A DNA stretch of 40,231 nucleotides from Chromera velia (lineage: Eukaryota > Sar > Chromeraceae), in assembly GCA_018398765.1 (NCBI GenBank), contig JAHBMJ010000588.1, forward strand, positions 1 to 40,231, in the 5' to 3' direction. Positions 32,243-40,231 of this stretch are shown one piece after another. The notes below the pieces were generated by a model, which saw only the letters and a program-made list of their open reading frames with translations, searched no databases and was not told the origin of the DNA. The position numbers were made by a program, and so were the translations under genes. Positions within the stretch are counted from its first letter, which is position 1; the number at the start of each line of letters is the position of its first letter.

Positions 32243-33623
32243 AGATCCATCTGCATGACTGCATGAATGAATGAAGTGTGTGCAATTTGTTGACTTTGTG
32301 ATTTCATTTGTGAAAGAGAAGGTGCCAACGAGTACCTTAAGTTTCATTTGTTTGTGGAAGAAAAAATGCCATGGGTGCCTTGAAAAACGGTACCTGGTTT
32401 GCATGCATGGAGCGCTGCTGTGTCTGTGCTGTTGCATGCTTGTACAGATCATTCGCTGCGGTGCATTTAACGCGATGAATGAAGAAAGAATTGAATGTCT
32501 GCATACATGGGGGGTGTAACTGGCAGACGCCTCTTCGTGACAGGTGTGTCGCGAGGTGGAGTCAAACGCGTGCCCGCTTCAAGCTGGTATTCGTGAATCG
32601 TCAACAGTGCCTTTTTTCTCATCTCGCGAAATGCTGCAAGAAGGCAGGAATGTGTGTCCTCTGACGGGGATCTGCATGTAGTTTTGTCCGACGGTTCTCA
32701 GTCCGTCGTCTAGTCCGCCGTGTGAGAGTGTGTCTGTGGCTCCCGTGTGTCTCTGGATCTGACGGCCTGCACCTCGAACTAATGCTAGAACTAATGTGTG
32801 TCCATATAAAACTCTGTGTATTCGAACACGCCATCCGAAGTTCCTCGCTGCATGCGACGACTCGTATCGATCTTGGCGACTGGAGACGTCACTGGAGCTT
32901 GTAAAACATCGATCACTGAAGACATATCCAATGTGTTCCCACTATACAGATTTGTGTAGAGTCGACTATCAATACAAAACTGCATTCAATGGGAACTTTG
33001 GGAAGATGAAGATATTATCAATTTATCACTAGTAATATCAATTTGTACGACATATGTTCATTGGGAAGATAAAAACACTATCAGTATGTAATATATATTG
33101 GGCCTTTTATATGATGGCCCTTGTTATTGGTCAGGGCATTCAATAATCTTATTAAATCTTATGAAGTTAGTGTTAGTTGGTAACTGCATGTTGGTTCACC
33201 GTGACTTCAATCATTAGCTCTTTGAGCAGCAGAGTGAGACTTGCTCTAGGAGTCTAGGTTTATAAATTAATTATAATTGGCCTTGCGTCTAGGTTTAAAT
33301 ACACATCAGAAATGTTCTGATAACTATTGTCATGAGAAAAATGATCAGAGTGACAGTAAGTCAGTGACTCAGTGAGGAACCCTAAGAGGTTAACCTCAAA
33401 TCTTACCTCAAATATCAAATATTTGAGGTTGAAGCTCAAATCAAATCAAATCAAATCAAATTAAATCAAATCAAATATAATCAAATCAAACATGGTCACT
33501 ACTTATGGCCTAGCTTGGGGCTAGCCTTGCGGCCTTATATACATGAAATGAATGATAATTATACAGCTATAACGACGTGATCATCATGATGCTGCCAGTG
33601 GGATGTCTAGTGGGATGTGTCGT

Positions 33624-33688
<65 letters not shown>

Positions 33689-34040
33689 TGTGTGGAGTAA
33701 TATGCACACCGGATGTATAGTACGTGCAAGACAGACGTCAAAGTTATAATTATATGTTCATTCAAAGACTCCATTGGAATTAATATCATAATTAACATAT
33801 TATAGTTATTCTAAATATGATTTTAGTGGTAGCATAGCATAGCATAGCCTAAGCCGCTAGGCGTGATCTGTAGATATATATATCTTTAGATATATTTTTT
33901 ATAACCCATAATACAATATATATATGTATAAAAAAAAATATATAGAAAAAATATAGGAGGTATAAGACTATCTAGAAAACTACGTTAATGAAAACTTTTA
34001 GAAAACAATCTTCAAAAAAGGTTCTTTGGTGAACCAATAG
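32243..34040. other. AT-rich intergenic stretch with simple repeats
   Basis: No supported gene. It includes a perfect inverted repeat at about 33,406-33,432 (ACCTCAAATA against TATTTGAGGT), a TCAAA pentanucleotide array at about 33,436-33,489, and a (TA)n(TG)n compound microsatellite at 33,627-33,688. The first few hundred bases presumably contain the 3' UTR of the secreted repeat protein gene. Confidence 0.5.
33627..33688. repeat. (TA)n(TG)n compound microsatellite
   Basis: An AT dinucleotide run of about 28 bp passes directly into a GT run of about 34 bp. Confidence 0.9.
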
Positions 34041-34370
34041 TTGAAGTATAGGGTCTCAGCCTGCCGCGTATCCATGCTTGCTTCTGGACCCGGCGGGCTG
34101 AGCGTGCAGGCCGTACCGTGCGGTGCCGAAGCGCTATGCTGGCCGGGATAGGATTGCCGCACACGCATTCAATTTTGTACGATTTGTGCCGCGCGCATTC
34201 AGCACCAGCCAGTTCAGATCGATTCACTTCGTGCAGCACTAGCTGATCGAACGCCTTTCGGCTGTTTGTTCTACTTTGCCTTGACGGACAGACTATTTCA
34301 TGAAGTAGTTCCACCATCATGGAGATCTAGCTCTGCATTCCGTTTGACTATCATTTGGACATTCTCTTTT
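34041..34370. repeat. Interspersed direct repeat, copy 1 (~330 bp)
   Basis: This copy runs from TTGAAGTATAGGGTCTCAGC to CATTTGGACATTCTCTTTT and matches 35,600-35,945 over its whole length with scattered substitutions. It is GC-richer (GGCGGGCTGAGCGTGCAGGC) than the surrounding AT-rich DNA. The pair could be terminal repeats of a short element or two insertions of one dispersed family. I see no matching target-site duplication. Confidence 0.8.
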
Positions 34371-35599
34371 GTGGTTGACAACACTCTGTTATATCCCGTT
34401 TTGGTCAGTCAATGACCGCAACGATCACTTCCGTCTCCATATCTTAAAAAAGTTTCTCCAGCAGTCTTTTCCTCCACTCTTCTACGAATTGGAAGCCGCC
34501 CGTTCCAGTAAGAACTGGAATGGTGGAATGCTTTAGTAGATATTTCCTTTTCCTGTAGCAGAAGTGGAGACTGGATAGATCTGCAGTCGTTCCGACAGCA
34601 GGTTTTCACTGGGAGACGCCATGTTACACTTGTGGACTTTGCTTGCGGACGATACCATTATGGACGCACTGAGTCCCCAATCTCCCCTCACGCTCTTCGG
34701 ACCTTCATCTCTAACCACCTCAACAAGCTTGAGCAAGTGTCCAAGGATCTCCAGCAGCATGATCGCCGCTACTTCGCTATGAGCCGCCCATCCATCAGCT
34801 GCCACCAGTTGCTGCCAAGACTGCACTGAGCCGTCAGTGCATGCACGATCTGCTCGCACCTGCTTTGGGGGCCGTCAAGAACTGGGAGTGCCGCACCATC
34901 GCTACTGGAATTTGCTTGTCTGCTTGCCAGGATCATTGAGGAGGCAAGGTTTCAGAAGCACCTCTTTGGGGGGGGGGATTAGGGAGGGATTCTTCCATCT
35001 TTGTTTGACCGTCTCTGCGTCTTCTGCCAGTCAACGTCCATCCGTGTGCACACCGGCGTGAGAGGGAATACAAGGACGCTCCGCTGAGTTATGAATGCAA
35101 GGTTTGCAGTGTTTGTTTTCTCTTGTTAGGCAGTGAGTGCAAACTGTGCATGTGATCGAACTCTTTGATGGAGAAGCATACAAGGCACGATTTGTTCTGT
35201 CTTTCTGTACAGCCACTGCATGGATTCTTTCTTTCCCTGTTGCTTTTCTAGTGTTGTGAAGCGCTCATCTTTTGAAAGGCAACAGACAGCCAGACCTAAG
35301 AGGCAGGCTGAAGAAAGGCAGACTTAAGAGGCAGGCCGGAGACAGACAGTCTTATGATGCCTAGCCCTTTGACCTTGTTTTTGTGATGCCTAGCCCTCTG
35401 TCTCTCTGCTATCCTTTCATGTATGCTCTTCAATCTTCAACACTGGCAGGCAAGTGAAAGCAAAAAAAGATTTCATTGGCTCTTAGGCAGTCAGACCAAA
35501 AGACTGTTTCATTCCCTTTGTCTTTATCTTTCCCTGGTGTTTTGCTTCCGTTTCTTTCTCTTTGCAAAGCTTGCATAGAAATGTAATCGAGGGGGGGAG
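34371..35599. other. Segment between the two direct repeats
   Basis: This 1.2-kb stretch has no recognised retroelement protein. The most protein-like frame is a short plus-strand one at about 34,620-34,828 (FISNHLNKLEQVSKDLQQHD), without start context or splice partners. The opposite strand is also open over part of it (AAIMLLEILGHLLKLVEVV, about 34,780-34,720), so coding direction cannot be decided. A poly-G run lies at 34,969-34,978. Confidence 0.3.
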
Positions 35600-35945
35600 T
35601 TGAAATATAGGGTACCAGCCTGCCGCGTATCCATGCTTGCTTCTGGACCCGGCGGGCCGAGCGTGCAGGCCATGCCGTACGGTGCCGAAGCGCCGTGCTG
35701 GCCGGGATAGGATTACCGCGCGCACATTCGATTTTGTACCTAGATTTTGTACGATTTGTGCCGCACGTATTCAGCACCAGCCAGGTCAGATCGATTCAGT
35801 TCGTGCAGCACTAGCTGATCGAACGTCTTTCGGCTGTTTGTTCTACTTTGCCTTGACGGAAAAAACTATTTCATGAAGTAGTTCCACCATCATGAAGATC
35901 TAGCTCTGCATTCCGTTTGACCATCATTTGGTCATTCTTTTTTCC
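35600..35945. repeat. Interspersed direct repeat, copy 2 (~345 bp)
   Basis: Second copy of the 34,041-34,370 repeat, in the same orientation. It differs by substitutions and by a small insertion near 35,735-35,750, where ATTTTGTAC is duplicated (ATTTTGTACCTAGATTTTGT). Confidence 0.8.
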
Positions 35946-36004
35946 AATGAAGTGAAAAGTTGTGTTATACATTGAAACTAGCATTGAAAAAGTGACATAG
36001 ATAT

Positions 36005-36052
36005 TTTATATCTATCTATCTATCTATCTATCTATATATATATATATATATA
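36005..36052. repeat. (TATC)n(TA)n microsatellite
   Basis: A TATC array passes into a TA run just upstream of the DNA transposon. It has no coding potential. Confidence 0.85.
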
Positions 36053-36204
36053 AATTGAAAATATAATATAAAAATATATATACAGATCCTAGATACATAT
36101 CATGCTTAGAGCATAGCATTGATGTTCCATAAATGTTGAGTCATTATGGACTCACTGAGCCTCACAGTCCTCTCTAGTCCTCTCACTCTATAGGACTCAC
36201 TGCA

Positions 36205-38255
36205 CTAGGGGGCGGCGCACTAACAGATTTTCACCACAGGGTGGCGAAATGGGGGGNGGGGGGGGGGGGAGAGGTGAAAGTGGGGCATGGCGAAATCAAA
36301 AAGTGACTTGACACAATACAGAAGTCATACTTTCAATCAATAACAATCATGTTAAGTCGCCTAGCTTACCTAGCATCAATTAAGTGCAATTTAGGCTCTG
36401 AACAAATATATTCATACTATAAATTCTAATGCAAGCATCATTGTTTTACAAAAATGAAAACAGTGAAACCGGAGAGAGCTAAGTCACACACTTTCTGCAG
36501 ACTCATAAGGGACAAGCACAGAGTAATCTCCTGCATTGGATCAAACTCTCTTCAAGACGATCCATCCATCCCTCAGTCACTCCCTCACTCTATCCACCCA
36601 TCCATCCCTCTTCAATCCATCACTCCTTCCATTCATCCCTCACTCACTCCATCCACCCACCCACCCATCCCTGACTCACTCCATCACTCCATCCATTAAT
36701 ATTTCCATCCTGGACCATCTATCCATCCATCCATCCATCCATCCATCCATCTATCCATCCATCCACTCATCCATCCATCTATCCATCCATCCATCCATCC
36801 ATCCATCTATCTCTCAGTCACTCCCTCACTCCATCCACCTATCCATCCCTCCTCACTCCCTCACTCACTCACTCCGTCCATCCATCCATATCCATCCATC
36901 CCTCACTCACTCCTGGACCATCAATCCATCCCTCAGTCCATCCATCTATTCACTATCCATCTTTTAAGGACTGTCGCAAAGCAGCCCCGGACTTGTGGAT
37001 TCAGGGCTACAACTTTGTAATACCATGGCCTGTCTCTTTAAAATCTGGACTCCTTCTAAAAACTGACTGCCAGGGGGAACCAAACAACCACTGGTAGGTA
37101 CATCTATAATACATCTGCATTGATTCTTCAAGCGCGAAGGAAATATACAGATTTGCAGACAAAAAAGAAAGAAAAAGTAGGCCGCGCAGTAATAAACTTG
37201 GGATGGACTATCTCGAGTGACGTGATGGTTGATACTGAGCAAACGAAAAAAAGAGAAAACGTTAAAGGTCTGTGCAGTAGTCTGTATGCTTATGTGTATA
37301 ATATATTATGTTTGCGTCTCCATGAAAATCAACCAATCAGCAAAACAGCGAGCCGAGACATCAATACTACAACAAGTGGGTGCCGTACACTCTTTACATC
37401 ACATTCGTTGGCTTTCTGGACTTTAGGGAGCCTTGTCCTTCTTCTAAGGATCGAACACATTCGCTAAACTGACCGGTTATTAATTCTAGGGAGCTGGGCA
37501 AATCAGCTTCCGGAAAAACTAAACAGGACAGCTTATAGTACTAGCGGTTCCGTCTGCACCAGTAAAGTCCTGGAGAGGACAAAGACAGACACATTGGTAC
37601 TCAAAGGTATCAAAAAGGAAACAGATAGACGGTCTTCTTGTGTGTTTTGTTATAGAGTACCGAACCATGGCTAGAAAGTCGATATCGAAAAACAAGTAGC
37701 AAGCCGTCAAGCGGCAAGCATCTGTAAAACTTAAAGATGAGGTTATTAGAAGTGTACTCCTTGACTGGATGCTAATGATGAAGTGGCAAGCTTCAGTGAC
37801 AGAGTATGGATGTCGCCGGATGACCATAACCTCACTAGCAGTTGTGACTGACCTTTCCAAATCTCAGTTCGCCCATGTTGATATCCTGGTCGATACGGTC
37901 GCTTGTGAAGCTCCTAGACGGAACAAAACGAAGAGACAGCACTGTGGAAAGACGATACTAGCCCTTTCCTAGTAGATTGTTATCACTTTCGTTGTGTATG
38001 AACCTGCAACAGATGTCCGGTAGCCTGTCTATGATTTTCGATACCGAAAAAGTAGTGAAAAAGTGTTGAACCTCGAGCCCCCCCCCCAATTAATTTTGTT
38101 CAGACTGACAGGGAAAAGCCCAAAAAACGCCGCTTTTGGGTGGAGGGCATGTAAATCGGGACCGTGGCAAAATTAAATAAAAAAAGAAGGGGGGGGGGGG
38201 GGTTAGACCTTCTTCGCCACCCCGTGGCGAAAATCTGTTAGTGCGCCGCCCCTAG
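36205..38255. mobile_element. 2.05-kb DNA transposon-like element with 43-44-bp terminal inverted repeats
   Basis: The left end (36,205-36,248) reads CTAGGGGGCGGCGCACTAAC and continues through AGATTTTCACCACAGGGTGG. The right end (38,213-38,255) is its reverse complement, with one G fewer and two substitutions. The flanks share TA (cacTA before, TAgac after, if the outer CTAG is counted partly as target), which would fit a TA or 3-bp target duplication, but the exact borders are ambiguous. The interior holds an ATCC microsatellite, poly-G tracts next to both ends (one with an N), and no recognised transposase. It is probably non-autonomous or degraded. Superfamily not assigned. Confidence 0.75.
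36555..36960. repeat. (ATCC)n / (ATCCACTC)-type satellite inside the transposon-like element
   Basis: About 400 bp of ATCC units with interspersed CACTCCCTCA-like variants. All frames give His/Pro/Ser/Ile low-complexity peptides, which I regard as non-coding. Confidence 0.9.
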
Positions 38256-38834
38256 ACTGACTGTTATCTCAGCTCACTTGTTATGACATAATTTTAAAAA
38301 TGAATCTATTAATAATAGAAATGAATGCTAGAATAGATAACTCACTTAGTCACTAGCCGAATGAATGAATTAATGAATCCAATAAAAATGGATTGATGCA
38401 TGGCTGAATAAGAAACGAAAGAACCTAGAAAAGAACTACGCGTTCCCAGCTCTTCACTGTATATGCAATCGCATTTCAGTCCCTCTTTCTCTCTCTTGCA
38501 AGTTGCAACCGCGGTCGACTGCATGATGTCTTCTCTCGCTCACCCTGCAACCAGACGGGCTCTCGGCCTGGCATGCGACGTATCGATCTGACGGATCGAG
38601 TGAGGAACTAATTAGCGAATGAATTTACGACAGTGAGCAAGTGAGAGAGAAAGACACTGATAAATGAGAATTAAGTCTTCGTGACTGAAGGTGCATGTGC
38701 CACGGCGGAGAGAAGGAACGGGGGAAAGGAAGGAGGGAGGGAGAGAGGTAATAAATTCCTCTTTCACACACTTCCTTCTTTTCTCCCCCGACCCCAATTT
38801 CCCTTTTGCATTCTGATCCATCCACTCACTCATA
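38256..38834. other. Short AT-rich gap downstream of the last gene
   Basis: No gene is supported. It includes the likely 3' UTR of the minus-strand gene ending at 38,835 and short AATGAATG-type repeats around 38,357-38,380. Confidence 0.4.
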
Positions 38835-40169
38835 TCAGATTCCTCTTTGCGCGGGCCCGTTGGGGGGCACAGAGAATGACACGACTTCTGTTGTACCCAT
38901 CACAGCCGTCTTCTCAGCCTCCCTGTGTCTCTCTCTCTCCAAACGCAGTCTCTCGCTCTCTTGCTTGGCCACCTCTCTCGCCTCTTCCTCACTATACCCC
39001 TGCTCTACCAATGCCTTTTCCATCTGTTCCTCCCCTCCCTCTACAGTCGCGGCGTCCTCCTCGTCATAAACATGATCCCACGCCTTGCCGCTGTGCCAAC
39101 CTCGGGGCTTGCGTGCCTCTGCTTCCTTCTTCTCCTCCTTCCGTCTCAGCGAGGCCAGGCCCATCCAAATCACCCAGGCAACCAAGAAGCAACCGCCAAG
39201 AATTGCCTGCAAGCAAGCAATCCAAGTCAGGGGGGGGCAAGGGAAGCGCCTGAGAGAAGAAGAGCCACTGGCAAGCATGTCTTTTCTTTGCACACACAGA
39301 TAGATGGCCTGCCGGGATTTTGTTTTCTACCTATTTGCAAAATGTCAAGCAGCAAAACAAAGTCAAAAAACCACTAGCTGCACATGCACGTCCATTTTGA
39401 ATTCCCGCCTGTGCACACGCAACGCCAAAACAACACGCATGCAGTGCCATTTCTTTCAAACGGTTGATTGACTCCTTCCTTGGACGGACGGCGATGCGGA
39501 ACGATTGAATCAACAAATGATCGAATGAGTAGAGAGACAGACAGAAAGACCGACAGATGGGCCAATGAGAGAGGGAAAAAGGAGGAGAATTCCCCCCCCT
39601 GGCCCCCCAACAAAACGCCAAGGAGAATTAAGTACACCCACGTACCCACCCCCACACAGAGCATGTAGAGAAGCCAGAAGATGAAGTACGAGAAGGGAGG
39701 AACAGATTGGTTGCTCGTCACAGTCGCCTCATCCTCCACGCCCTTCACTGCAGAGAGAGCAGAAAGAAGCAAGAACAAAAAAAGGGGGGGGGCAAGCGAA
39801 GGGATCCATCCGACTTCATGTGGTCAGTCAATTGAGAGATGGATGAAAGATGACAAGCATCGAGAGAGATGAGGGAAAAAGAAGAGACGTTCGAGTTCAC
39901 GCAATCCGATAACAATAAAATTAAGACAAGATACGATATCACGATTCACATCCATGCACAGGTTATCGTCGGCTGCCGTTTGTTCCGCTGTCTTTGTTTT
40001 GTTTTTTTGGTTTTTTCCCTCCCTTTTGCCTGCCCTTCTCCCCACCCAGCCATCATCTGTCCAGACATACATACACAAAAAAAATGAGAGAGGGGCCCAC
40101 AGCACGACATCTGCCAGAGAGAGTAGGGAGGAACATGAAGAGAGAACACAGGACGACCAGACGGACCAT
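38835..40169 (-). CDS. Small single-pass membrane protein with signal peptide and Glu/Arg-rich coiled-coil tail
   Basis: Unrecognised family. The last exon, 39206-38835, starts after CTTGCTTGCAG and ends in TGA. It is joined in phase from exon 39747-39650, which has a CTCTCTGCAG acceptor and a GTGGGT donor. Upstream, an ATG at 40,169 opens a typical signal peptide (MVRLVVLCSLFMFLPTLSG). The product has about 175 residues. After the signal there is a short lumenal part (KGVEDEATVTSNQSVPP), one hydrophobic segment made by both exons (FSYFIFWLLYMLCVG joined to AILGGCFLVAWVIWMGL), a basic stop-transfer (RRKEEKK), and a helical charged tail (YSEEEAREVAKQESERLRLE). The donor of the signal exon is not certain: the phase-1 sites near 40,108 lack G at +5, so an extra small exon may exist. 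Confidence 0.6.
39774..40108 (-). other. Probable first intron of the small membrane protein gene
   Basis: Stop-rich, pyrimidine-rich on the minus strand, with a poly-T/poly-C stretch shortly before the CTCTCTGCAG acceptor at 39,748. The donor end is unclear, because GTATGT at about 40,080 would give the wrong phase. Confidence 0.4.
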
Positions 40170-40231
40170 ATCGTCTTTCTTTCCCTTTTTCTGTTTCTTC
40201 GTTCTCTTCTGTTTTTTTCTTTCTTCTCTTA

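Noticed and set aside
31451-32452. 333-residue minus-strand frame
   Set aside because: It is the antisense shadow of the strongly biased codons of the secreted repeat protein; the plus strand has signal peptide, splice sites and stop.
34041-35945. Intact LTR retrotransposon
   Set aside because: No gag-pol, no clear primer binding site and no matching target duplication; only the paired repeats are supported.
36536-36967. 143-residue His/Pro/Ser frame
   Set aside because: It is a translation of the ATCC satellite.

Overview
This window looks like nuclear DNA of a eukaryote, most likely an intron-rich alveolate alga such as the chromerid Chromera velia. I recognise the style rather than a marker gene. 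The signs are multi-exon genes on both strands, introns full of tetranucleotide microsatellites, an almost fixed 3' splice site (TGCAG), TGCATGC motifs, extracellular Cys-rich repeats of the kind common in alveolates, a Pol III tRNA gene with internal promoters, and no prokaryotic features. Short N runs at 22,725 and inside poly-G tracts (25,657 and 36,257), and a poly-G start, point to a draft assembly whose homopolymer lengths are unreliable.

Layout. Positions 65-1130 (minus strand) hold a coding-like, partly frame-shifted hypothetical gene. Positions 1.1-4.2 kb are AT-richer and hold no convincing gene. Positions 4,171-14,372 (minus) hold a long gene that starts with a PH domain, continues with Trp-spaced helical repeats resembling Sfi1, and ends in a very long disordered tail. 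A 480-bp divergent promoter region with two TGCATGC motifs separates it from a 19-exon plus-strand gene at 14,853-25,855. That gene encodes a secreted-then-anchored protein of about 989 residues: signal peptide, Cys-rich GCC2/GCC3 (ephrin-receptor-like) modules, about nine membrane segments and an acidic cytoplasmic tail.

Positions 25.9-28.8 kb are non-coding. Positions 28.8-30.4 kb (minus) hold an unrecognised gene relic with repeated frame changes. A tRNA-Asp(GUC) gene lies at 30,616-30,687 (minus). A two-exon gene at 31,037-32,242 encodes a secreted protein with two nearly identical 101-residue repeats. Positions 32.2-38.3 kb are AT-rich and repeat-rich, with a pair of ~330-bp direct repeats around 1.2 kb and a 2.05-kb DNA transposon with 43-44-bp terminal inverted repeats. 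A small single-pass membrane protein gene (38,835-40,169, minus) closes the window.

The genes do not form an evident pathway. The proteins of the 14.9-25.9, 31.0-32.2 and 38.8-40.2 kb genes all have signal peptides or membrane segments. The 4.2-14.4 kb protein is likely cytoplasmic, at a membrane or at a centrin/cytoskeletal structure. The most unusual feature is the splicing architecture. Donors follow GTNNGT with C the commonest base at +3, and many splice sites are continuous with a tetranucleotide repeat array that appears to have grown out of the splice signal.
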